From positions 1 through 31,845 of the forward strand of contig JBJXHG010000135.1 in NCBI GenBank assembly GCA_046160865.1: DNA of 31,845 bases, written 5' to 3'. Numbering within the stretch: position 1 is the stretch's first letter; every line of letters starts with the position of its first letter. Source of the stretch: JBJXHG01 sp046160865 (GTDB lineage Bacteria; Planctomycetota; UBA1135; GCA-002686595). The translations under genes and the position numbers were made by a program. This document shows, piece after piece, positions 1 through 7,089 of this stretch. The notes beneath the pieces were generated by a model that saw only the letters and a list, made by a program, of their open reading frames with translations, was not told the DNA's origin and did not search any database.

Positions 1-108
1 ACCGGAGCTGACCTGCTAGGTCAGCTCCGGTCGATTCCGATGCAACAACGCCGACCGAAGCGAGTTGGCGCGACCGCAGCAGGATGTGGTGAGAAATGCG
101 GGCTAGCG
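1..108. repeat. Right half of a dispersed palindromic repeat, cut by the window edge
   Basis: Bases 1-31 are a perfect dyad with 14-base arms around GCT. Bases 2-108 match 27704-27810 without gaps, with about 14 differences in 107 (roughly 87% identity). The full element downstream is a 167-bp palindrome, so the left arm of this copy should lie before base 1. The outer arm ends in GTGGTGAGAAATGC. The end motif GGTGAGAAATGCGGGC occurs twice in tandem, at 88-103 and 110-125. It is probably a non-coding REPIN- or MITE-like family, since no transposase is visible. It could also act as a structured RNA or terminator. Confidence 0.75.
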
Positions 109-152
109 CGGTGAGAAATGCGGGCGCGCGCGGCGACCCTCCCCAGAAAGAA

Positions 153-183
153 CAAACGGTCGTGTCAGGAGCACGACCGTTTG
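153..183 (-). terminator. Rho-independent-type terminator, minus strand
   Basis: A perfect 12-bp stem (CAAACGGTCGTG and its complement) encloses a 7-base loop. Read on the minus strand, the stem is followed directly by the T-rich TTCTTTCT. In the plus direction it is followed by GC-rich sequence, so it works better as a minus-strand terminator. It lies 94 bases beyond the stop of the small minus-strand ORF at 278-385. Confidence 0.55.
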
Positions 184-277
184 CGCGAGCCGTCACCGCG
201 TCAGGAGGGCACAGTCACGGCTCTCCGCCCATTCGAGGAACCTCGAGGAGCGGGGCAGGGCAAGGGAAGCCCCTGGG

Positions 278-385
278 CTACGACTTCCAGGAGCTCTTGC
301 TCTGCCTATAACTCAACAGGAAAAGGATGGTTTCGACAAGCCACAGCGCCAGGAGCGCCACGCCGACAATAGGTAGTAAGGTCAT
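278..385 (-). CDS. Possible 35-residue single-span membrane protein
   Basis: This short minus-strand frame starts with ATG and stops with TAG. It encodes a hydrophobic stretch (about residues 3-25, with W15 and E18), then a polar basic tail containing R27, K30 and K34. That layout suits one transmembrane helix with the tail in the cytoplasm. An in-frame TGA about 11 codons upstream limits the start, and GAGAG sits about 6 bases before the ATG as a weak ribosome site. A good terminator hairpin follows at 153-183 in the same direction. Codons are more A/T-rich (TTA, CTA, CCT, ATT) than in neighbouring genes, which may indicate chance or recent acquisition. No family is recognised. Confidence 0.35.
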   Translation of the reverse strand: MTLLPIVGVALLALWLVETILFLLSYRQSKSSWKS

Positions 386-618
386 CGATCGCTCTCGAGT
401 CGGGCGGCCTAGCAGCCATCAGTCCAATCGGCAGAAAGTACCGGCGGCCGGCGCTCGGTTTCCTTCCTAGCTCAACAAGGGGCATCTCCAGGTCCGGTCT
501 GTCCCGCATCTGACCCGGCCTGTCGGGCCCCCGCACGCCTGTGGTTTCGACGTAGCGCGGGCCATTGCGGTTCCGCTCGCCGAGTGCAACCGGTGCGCCG
601 CCGCACCGTCGAATCGGC
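386..618. other. Non-coding stretch upstream of radC
   Basis: I see no convincing gene here. The longer minus-strand frames crossing it are antisense shadows of radC. It presumably holds the radC promoter and, if the small minus-strand ORF is real, that promoter too. No clear -35/-10 pair was found. Confidence 0.4.
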
Positions 619-1296
619 ATGCCCGACACTCGAGACGGTGGCTCTGCGACGGACGATGCCGTGTTTTTGGGGACCGCCGACGCTGACGACCTCGACCCCG
701 TGGAGCTCGTCGCCCGCCTCCTCGCTCGCGACGCCTCGGACGGGCGCCGTGCTGCCAGAGATCTCCTGGATTCGTTCGAATTGGCGCGGCTTTCTCGCGC
801 CTCCACCCGGCAGATCGGCGCTGCCGTCGGCCTGTCCGACGCCGCCGCCGAACAGCTTGTTCTCGCGTTCGCGCTCGGTCGCCGCGTCGAACTCGACTCG
901 GCACCGCTCCGCGAGCAGCTGTCGACACCCGCCCGCATCCACCGCTGCCTCGCTCACGAGGTGCGCGGGCTCGCGAAGGAGACCTTTTTCTGCCTCGCGC
1001 TCGACAGCCAGCACCGTCTGATCCGGAAGCTGCGCGTCAGCGAAGGCACGCTGACTTCCGCTCTCGTTCATCCGCGCGAGGTGTTCGCGCCCGCGCTGTG
1101 CGAGCGCGCCGCCACGATCGTCGTCGCGCACAACCACCCGTCCGGCGACCCAGAACCATCCAAGGAGGACCTGACCGTCACGCGCCGGCTGATCGACGCG
1201 GGGCGGCTGCTCGGCGTGCCACTCCTCGACCACGTCATCGTGGCGGGTTCGGGGTACGTGTCTCTGCGCTCGCGAATGACCTTCGAGACGCGCTGA
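619..1296 (+). CDS. radC: RadC-family JAB1/MPN (JAMM) domain protein
   Basis: The protein has 225 residues. The C-terminal half carries the RadC signature: an EG.L..A.VHPREVF.PAL stretch, then the zinc-binding JAMM motif HNHPSGDPEPSKED with H171, H173, S181 and D184, then a GVPLLDHVIV block. The N-terminal ~80 residues form a helical, helix-hairpin-helix-like segment normal for the family. RadC proteins are predicted metal-dependent hydrolases. The old DNA-repair role is doubtful and the true substrate is unknown. The ATG at 619 is chosen; an in-frame TTG at 565 would add 18 poorly conserved residues. No strong ribosome site is visible. The 3' end overlaps the convergent rsmE by 62 bases. Confidence 0.9.
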   Translation: MPDTRDGGSATDDAVFLGTADADDLDPVELVARLLARDASDGRRAARDLLDSFELARLSRASTRQIGAAVGLSDAAAEQLVLAFALGRRVELDSAPLREQLSTPARIHRCLAHEVRGLAKETFFCLALDSQHRLIRKLRVSEGTLTSALVHPREVFAPALCERAATIVVAHNHPSGDPEPSKEDLTVTRRLIDAGRLLGVPLLDHVIVAGSGYVSLRSRMTFETR

Positions 1297-2071
1297 AGAA
1301 CGCTTCGCACGCGATCGCGAGCGCGGCTTCGGCCGCGGTCTCGATGCGCAGAATGTGCGGCGAAAGGCAGAGCCTCTGCGCACCACGCGCCGCGAGAGTG
1401 TCGAGCTCACCCTCCGTCCAGCCGCCTTCGGGACCGACGACCAGCACGAGCGGCCGCGCACGATCGAACGCGGTCGCGCCGCCGGGCGCGTGCTCGGCCA
1501 GCCATTCGGACAGACTGCGCGGCGCGCGCGGGTCGAACACGAGCACGCGAGCGGAAGGCGGTGCGAACTCCGTCACGCTCACGCGCGGGCCGATGACTGG
1601 CAGCCAGAGCCGACCCGACTGCTTGCAGCTCTCGCGCGCCACGCGCTCCCAGCGTTCGCTGCGCTCTCCGCTCGCGACGTGCGAGCGCTCCGTCACGAGC
1701 GGCGCCAGCGCGGCCGCGCCGAGTTGGACCGCGTGATCCACGAGCTCCTCCGCCCGGCCAGCCCGCGGTGGCGGGAACGCGAGCTGGATCCAGGGCAGCG
1801 CTGATCCGGGCTCGCCCGGGGCGGGATCGCGCCGAGGCGCGCCACTCACAACGAGCGCGAGCTCCCGAGGACCTGCGGCGACCACGCGCAGCGGCCACTC
1901 GGCACCGGCTCCATCGAGCCCCGAGAGCGGATCCCCAGGCCCGAGTCGCAGGACCCGCAGCGCATGTCGTTCGTCCGCGGCTGCGAGCGCCGGCTCGCCC
2001 TCGTCCGGCGTGCGCTCGAGGAAGAACCGCCGCTCGGCGGCATCACCGGGAGATCGGCCGCGCGGGGACAT
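1235..2071 (-). CDS. rsmE: 16S rRNA (uracil-1498-N3)-methyltransferase RsmE
   Basis: The protein has 278 residues. RsmE is a SPOUT-class enzyme that methylates N3 of U1498 in 16S rRNA using S-adenosylmethionine. Family landmarks are the ERSH...R....ESCKQSGR block in the middle, the VGPEGG loop (GPEGG at 213-217) and the terminal PHILRIETAAEAAL block (from 238), which form the trefoil-knot cofactor site. The start ATG at 2071 gives a family-like N terminus (AERRFFLE...). The frame stays open 91 codons further upstream, but that part is Arg/Ser-rich and unlike the family. The C-terminal tail after the knot is about 25 residues and overlaps radC tail to tail. Confidence 0.93.
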   Translation of the reverse strand: MSPRGRSPGDAAERRFFLERTPDEGEPALAAADERHALRVLRLGPGDPLSGLDGAGAEWPLRVVAAGPRELALVVSGAPRRDPAPGEPGSALPWIQLAFPPPRAGRAEELVDHAVQLGAAALAPLVTERSHVASGERSERWERVARESCKQSGRLWLPVIGPRVSVTEFAPPSARVLVFDPRAPRSLSEWLAEHAPGGATAFDRARPLVLVVGPEGGWTEGELDTLAARGAQRLCLSPHILRIETAAEAALAIACEAFFSASRRSFASAETRTPNPPR

Positions 2072-2080
2072 GCGCGGGAG

Positions 2081-2109
2081 ATTGTCAGCAGCGCGCCCCT
2101 TGCACTCAA
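2081..2109 (-). promoter_or_regulatory. Candidate sigma70-type promoter for rsmE
   Basis: On the minus strand, TTGAGT (2109-2104) and GACAAT (2086-2081) are separated by 17 bases, each matching 4 of 6 consensus positions. Transcription would start only a few bases before the ATG at 2071, implying a near-leaderless message. That fits the lack of a ribosome site. The match is modest and could be chance. Confidence 0.25.
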
Positions 2110-2603
2110 CCGCCGCGGTCAACCCGCTCGAGCGCCTTTCGACGTGCCCCGCACCGTCGCAGGCCGCGCCGAGTCGTCGCATCGCCTGTGAGCACTGCGG
2201 GGCCGAATGACTTTCACCGAGGACTGCTCGACGGGTCAGGTCCTTCGACGCGGCGGCTCGTCTGAAAGGCGTTCTTCGGCGGCGCACGCAGCGCGCGGTG
2301 GCCGTGCTTGGAGCGCGAAATTCGTCCGCTCGTGTCGAAACCACGACCTCGGCCGCAGGCGCATCCGCGCGCTTCGCCGAGGATCGTGAGTCGCCCGTTG
2401 CTGTCTGCGGCCGGCGCGCACGGGCGGCGCTCGCGTCGAATGATGTTCACCGGGGGCAGCTCGGACGTGCGCGTGCGAGCGCGCGCGCCGGCCGCTACGA
2501 TGCGCGCTCCGCACGGCGCGCGGCGCGGTTACAAGGCGACGAGACTCCGGTAAAGCCGCCGCCCCCCGACGCGACCCGACGCTTTCGCGCACCGCCCCGG
2601 CAC
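2110..2603. other. Divergent intergenic region between rsmE and the pilus-like operon
   Basis: About 490 bases without a supported gene. Open frames here are Arg/Ala-rich products of high GC and show no domain. It should contain the promoter of the eleven-gene operon that starts at 2604, but I could not identify a convincing one. The frame of the FHA gene stays open back to 2298; that N-terminal part has no recognisable fold. Confidence 0.4.
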
Positions 2604-4571
2604 ATGGATTCCCGCTACTCCTTGCGCTTCGAGTCCGGCGAGCGGCAAGGCGAGGAGATCCCGCTCACCGGCCCTGTGTTCTCGATCGGCCGACGGCCCG
2701 GGAGCTCGCTGCAGATCCTCGACAACTCGGTGTCCGGGCATCACGCCGACATCGTGGTCGGCGATCAGGGCGTGCTCGTGCGCGACGCCGGCAGCACGAA
2801 CGGCACGCGCGTCGGTACCGAGCGCGTGCTCGAGGCGCGCGTCGCCCACGGCGACGTGATCAGTGCCGGCAACGTGCGGCTCGTGCTGCAGGATTCTCGA
2901 TTCGCCGGCGCGGCGCCTCCGCCGGTCGCCGCAGCCGAAGCACCGGAGGTTCCCGAGCGCGTCAGCGCCAACGTGCTCTTGCGCGCGGCCGCGAAGAAGC
3001 GCTCCCCGCTCGTCGCCGCTGCGCTCGTCGTCGCGGTGCTCGGTGCGGGCGCGGCGGCGTGGTTCGCGACGCGCACGAGCGCGCGCGCGGTCCGCGCGGT
3101 GGAGCCCGTCGCCGGCAACCTGCTCGCCGAGAGCTACTCGTTCGAGAGCGAGAGCACCGAGTGGAGCCCCGCCGACGGCGCACCCGCGTCGTTCACGCGC
3201 TCGTCGATTCCGGCCGGCAAGTCCGATGAGCGTGGCGCCGCGGCGTCGCCGCTGTCGGGCTCGTTCTGCTTGTCGGCCGACCTCGAGCCGGGCGAATGGG
3301 CGCTCCACCGCTCGCGCTGGTTGAGGGTCGCGAGCGGCCGCACGCTCGAAGCGCGGGCGCGGCTGTCCGCCAGCGACTCGGTCGACGCGCGCATCGGGCT
3401 CGAGTTCGCTGCGTCGGCGGACGAGACGACGGCGCTCGTCACGGTGTGGGAGACGGCGCTCGTCGACGCATCGACGTCCGAGCGCGCGCTCGTCGTCACC
3501 GTTCCGCCCGGCTGCGACCACGTGCGCGTCGCGTTGCGCGCGAGTGCGAGCGGCGAGGCCGGCTCGGTCGACGTCGACGATGCGAGCGTCGTCGACGGCG
3601 CTGCGGCCGGCGCGGCGCCTGCACAGCTCGGCGATCACCGGCTGTTCGCGTTCGGAGATCCGCCTGCTGTCGCGGCGCTGTTCGCGCTCGAGCGCGCGCT
3701 GATCACGAACCTGGAAGCGACGAACGATCCGGACCAGCCGACACTGCGCGGCGTGCCCATCACGGTGCGCGCCGGCGAGAAGGGCTTCACGCTGTCGTTC
3801 GGCGCGGCGGCGCGCGAGCTCCGGTTGCGCGCGCACGGTCCGCTCGCGACGGGCATCGCGACGATCGGTGCAGCCTCGTCCGATCAAGGCGGCGGCTACC
3901 AGACGCACAGCGCCGATTTCGAGCGCGGCGTCGTCACGAGCCTCCTGCTCGGAACGGGCCGCAATCGAGTGCGCATCGCATTCCCGCAGCCCGTGTCGGT
4001 TCGCGGCCGCGCAGCCGCCGCAGCCGTGGAATTCAGCGCCAGCTCGGCGGAACCGACGACCGAAGTCGAGCTCCAGCTCGACTTCGGGACCGAGCGCAGC
4101 GAGGCCGAAGCGCTCGCACACGCGGCGCGCGGTGCGGAGCGCAAGGACGAGCTCGGTGAGTGCTTGCAGAGTTGGAGCGCGTTGCTCGATCGCTACCCGT
4201 TCGAGGAGAGCCTCGTCGACGAAGCCGCGCGCGCGCGCGCGCGCCTGATCGAGCGCGGTCTCGGCGAGCTGCGTGCCGTCGAAGCCGAGATCGAGCGCGC
4301 ACGCTTCTTCAAGATCGCCGAGCTATTCCGCGCCTGCCGCGCGCGCGCGCAAGCGATCGCGGCGCGCTACCGCGGGAGCGAGGTCGAGGCCGCGGCCGCA
4401 ACGCTCGCGCGCGCGCTCGATTCCGAGCTCGCGGGCGCCGCCGATTCCGGCGGCCGCTCCGAGCGCGAGAAGCTCGCCGCGATCCTGCGTTGGCTCGAGC
4501 AGAAGGATGCGCGCGGCTTGGCCGCGGAAGTGTCGCGCGCGCTCGCGGCGAGCGACGAGGGAACACGCTGA
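2604..4571 (+). CDS. FHA-domain membrane protein with large extracytoplasmic beta-rich region
   Basis: The protein has 655 residues. Residues about 26-96 form a forkhead-associated (phosphothreonine-binding) domain with the usual GR at 29-30, SGHH at 44-47 and STNGT at 64-68. A basic KKR precedes one membrane span at about 134-156, placing FHA in the cytoplasm. The outside part starts with a jelly-roll-like domain (about 166-332) resembling carbohydrate-binding modules of the CBM4/9 style. A second beta-rich region follows, then an Ala/Arg-rich helical tail from about 500. The ATG at 2604 sits where FHA proteins usually begin. It is the first gene of the operon and overlaps the next gene as TGATG. 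A role as a phospho-dependent regulator or scaffold of the machine is inferred from position. The CBM-like call is by pattern only. Confidence 0.8.
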   Translation: MDSRYSLRFESGERQGEEIPLTGPVFSIGRRPGSSLQILDNSVSGHHADIVVGDQGVLVRDAGSTNGTRVGTERVLEARVAHGDVISAGNVRLVLQDSRFAGAAPPPVAAAEAPEVPERVSANVLLRAAAKKRSPLVAAALVVAVLGAGAAAWFATRTSARAVRAVEPVAGNLLAESYSFESESTEWSPADGAPASFTRSSIPAGKSDERGAAASPLSGSFCLSADLEPGEWALHRSRWLRVASGRTLEARARLSASDSVDARIGLEFAASADETTALVTVWETALVDASTSERALVVTVPPGCDHVRVALRASASGEAGSVDVDDASVVDGAAAGAAPAQLGDHRLFAFGDPPAVAALFALERALITNLEATNDPDQPTLRGVPITVRAGEKGFTLSFGAAARELRLRAHGPLATGIATIGAASSDQGGGYQTHSADFERGVVTSLLLGTGRNRVRIAFPQPVSVRGRAAAAAVEFSASSAEPTTEVELQLDFGTERSEAEALAHAARGAERKDELGECLQSWSALLDRYPFEESLVDEAARARARLIERGLGELRAVEAEIERARFFKIAELFRACRARAQAIAARYRGSEVEAAAATLARALDSELAGAADSGGRSEREKLAAILRWLEQKDARGLAAEVSRALAASDEGTR

Positions 4572-6286
4572 TGCCGCGGCACGTGACGGGCATCGACGTC
4601 GGTCTGCGCGGCGTGAAGGCCGTGCGCGGCTTCTACAAGGGGAACACGTTCCACGTCACCGACTACGCCTTCCAGAAGGTCGCGTCGAAGGACATCGCCG
4701 ACGGATGGAGCGCGCTCGAGCTCGGCTTCAAGCCGCTCGCGGCGCGCGTCGGCTTGACCGGTCGCGACGTCAACGTGCGCTACACGCGCGTCCCGCGCGT
4801 TCCCGATTGGCAGTTGCGCAACTTGATGCGCTTCGAAGTCGAGGAGATCGGCGATCCATCCGGCGCCGGCGTCGCGTCGGACTTCAATCTGCTCCCCGAG
4901 CTGCCCGAGGTCGAAGACGAGGACGTCGTGTTGCTCGCGCTGGCACACGAGACGCTGCTGCACGCGCACGAGGAAGGCCTCGCGCACACCGGCGGCAAGC
5001 TCGACGGCTTCACGCCCAACGCGATCGCGCTCTACAACGCGTTCCTGCGTTACGGCGTCGTGCAGGAAGAGACGACGCTCCTCGCGAACATCGGCTACGA
5101 CAATCTCGACGTCGTGATCATGCGCGGGCCGGATCTCCTGTTCGCGCGCAACCTGACGGGCGGATCGCGCCTCTTCGAGGAAGCGATTGCGCAACGTTTC
5201 GGCATCGCCGCCGAGCGCGCGGAAGAGATCAAGGAGAAGCTCGCCACGCTCGAGCCCGTGGCGCAGCACACGGACGCGAATCAGGAGAAGGCGAGCCGCG
5301 CGCTCCTCGGCGCCGCTGGACAGCTCCTGAGCCTGCTCCAGTCGACAGTGCTGTTCTGCAAGAGCCAGGTGAAGGTCAGCGGACTCAAGCTCGATCGCGT
5401 GCTGCTGTGCGGCGGCGGTGCCGCGCTGCGCGGCTTGCCGCGTTACCTCTCGTCGGGTCTCGGCGTTCCAGTCGAGCTCTTCGATCCGTTCCGTGTCGTC
5501 GACGTCCAAGCGCTCGCCCCCGAAGCGCAACGCGAGCTCGAAACGCACAAGCTCGAATCGGTGATCGCGCTCGGCCTCGCGACGACCGCGTCGGATCCCG
5601 ACGCGTACTCGATCGAGATCCTCTCCGCGCGCGATCGCAAGCGCCGCGAGTTCGTCGGGCGCAAGCTGTACTCGTGGGCCGCCGGCGTGCTCGCCGTGCT
5701 GTATCTCGGGTTCGACGCATGGCACACGGCGTCCGCGCTCTCGACGACCAATACACAAGCGCGCGCGGTCGAGCAGCAGTACAAGCGCGCCAATCAGACG
5801 CACCGCAAGACCGAGGAGCTCGCCGCGGAGAACGAGCGACTCGGCGCGCTCGCCGCGCGCTTGGAAGCGACGAAGGGCTCCGGCGAGCAGATCGCGCGCG
5901 TGCTCGGCGCGCTCGCGACGGAGCTGCCGGCCGATTTCTGGATCACGCAGGTTTCGAGCGAGCTGCGCGCGGACCCCGAGCTCGCGATCGAGCGCGGCGC
6001 CGAGCGCCCGATCCTGTCGATCACGGGCCGCGCGCGCGAGGGCACGACATCGCTCGCGGCGCAGTACGAAGGGTTCATCCACGCGCTGCGCGGGAAGCTG
6101 CCGTCGTCGGCGGCGCTCAAGGAGCGCCTCACGCCGAACGGCTCGAAGTTCACGATCGACGTGTCGTTGTTCTCGCCGCCCGCGGCGACGCCCGCTGCGG
6201 CCGCCGAGCCCGCGCCGAGCGCGCCGACGAAGCAAGCGCGCGCGGAAGGCCGCGCGACGGACACCGCACGCGGAGACGCGCGATGA
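4571..6286 (+). CDS. pilM: PilM-PilN fusion (type IV pilus/T2SS inner-membrane platform)
   Basis: The protein has 571 residues. Residues 5-340 are a PilM/GspL-like actin-fold domain: TGIDVG (6-11, phosphate loop 1), LANIGYDNLDVVI (171-183, second loop) and LLCGGGAALRG (278-288, adenosine loop). After SIEIL (347-351) there is a membrane span at 366-386, a coiled coil (about 395-435) and a PilN-like alpha/beta periplasmic domain ending near 535, then an Ala/Pro-rich tail. In most bacteria PilM and PilN are separate, and the PilN N terminus docks in a groove of PilM; here they are one chain. The start overlaps the upstream stop (TGATG) and the stop overlaps the next start (ATGA), implying coupled translation. 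Confidence 0.88.
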   Translation: MPRHVTGIDVGLRGVKAVRGFYKGNTFHVTDYAFQKVASKDIADGWSALELGFKPLAARVGLTGRDVNVRYTRVPRVPDWQLRNLMRFEVEEIGDPSGAGVASDFNLLPELPEVEDEDVVLLALAHETLLHAHEEGLAHTGGKLDGFTPNAIALYNAFLRYGVVQEETTLLANIGYDNLDVVIMRGPDLLFARNLTGGSRLFEEAIAQRFGIAAERAEEIKEKLATLEPVAQHTDANQEKASRALLGAAGQLLSLLQSTVLFCKSQVKVSGLKLDRVLLCGGGAALRGLPRYLSSGLGVPVELFDPFRVVDVQALAPEAQRELETHKLESVIALGLATTASDPDAYSIEILSARDRKRREFVGRKLYSWAAGVLAVLYLGFDAWHTASALSTTNTQARAVEQQYKRANQTHRKTEELAAENERLGALAARLEATKGSGEQIARVLGALATELPADFWITQVSSELRADPELAIERGAERPILSITGRAREGTTSLAAQYEGFIHALRGKLPSSAALKERLTPNGSKFTIDVSLFSPPAATPAAAAEPAPSAPTKQARAEGRATDTARGDAR

Positions 6287-7077
6287 GCCAGAGCCTCGGC
6301 GACGCATGGCAAGAGAACAAGCGCTTCGTGGCCGGCGTGGCCGTCGCGGTCGGCGTGTTCCTGATCGGACTCGTGTTGATCGGCCACTTCTTCGGCAGCG
6401 AGCTCGTGCGCGCGCGGCGCGTGATCGACACGACGTCGCGCAAGCTCAAGAGCGAGTCCATGTACGCGCCCGACGACCTCGCGGCCGCGCAGAGCGACAA
6501 CGAAGCGCTGAAAGCGTCGCTCGAAACGTTGCGGCGAGCGGTCGCCTTCGCGCCGCGCGCGCGCTTCGTGCACGACGCGGCGCACGGCTCCGCGAGCAAT
6601 CACTATTTCGCGACGGTCTCGGGCGTGCGCGAAGAGCTGCTGACGCTCGCCGGGCGTGCGAACCTGCGTCTCGCCGACGATCTCGGGCTGCCCGCTCTGT
6701 CGCCGACGCGCGAGGAGGAAATCGCGCGCTACCTCGAAGGTCTCGACGTCGTCGACCGCGCCGTGCGCATGGCGATCGAGAGCGGCGTGCAGCGCATCGA
6801 TCGCATCGAGATCAAGCTCGACCCCGCGCTGAACTCGAAGCAGGGCGTCGGTGAGGTCGAGAGCACGCGCGTCGAGATCGCGCTGTCCGGCGCACCCGGG
6901 CCGATCGTCGAGTTCCTGCGGCTCTCGCAAGCCGCTCCCGGTGGAGCGGCGCTCGGTCCGCTGCTCGTCGAGAAGGCGCTCGTGACGCCGACGCGCAGCA
7001 AGGTCGACGAGGCGACGCTCGAGATCACGTTCGTCGCGGCGCGCTTGACGCAAGCGGCGGAGCCCACGGACGCCTGA
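6283..7077 (+). CDS. PilO/GspM-like inner-membrane platform protein
   Basis: The protein has 264 residues: a short cytoplasmic N terminus, one membrane span (about 15-37), a coiled-coil-forming segment (about 45-85), then a mixed alpha/beta periplasmic region with ferredoxin-like periodicity (about 150-255). Size, topology and position directly after PilM-PilN match PilO, the partner of PilN. Sequence similarity to PilO is not obvious by eye, so the assignment rests mainly on context. The start overlaps the upstream stop by ATGA. The next gene begins 12 bases later with its own ribosome site. Confidence 0.65.
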   Translation: MSQSLGDAWQENKRFVAGVAVAVGVFLIGLVLIGHFFGSELVRARRVIDTTSRKLKSESMYAPDDLAAAQSDNEALKASLETLRRAVAFAPRARFVHDAAHGSASNHYFATVSGVREELLTLAGRANLRLADDLGLPALSPTREEEIARYLEGLDVVDRAVRMAIESGVQRIDRIEIKLDPALNSKQGVGEVESTRVEIALSGAPGPIVEFLRLSQAAPGGAALGPLLVEKALVTPTRSKVDEATLEITFVAARLTQAAEPTDA

Positions 7078-7089
7078 GCAGGAGCACGC

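Noticed and set aside
2298..2603. N-terminal extension of the FHA gene (102 codons)
   Set aside because: Arg/Ala-rich with no fold; FHA proteins normally begin close to the ATG at 2604.
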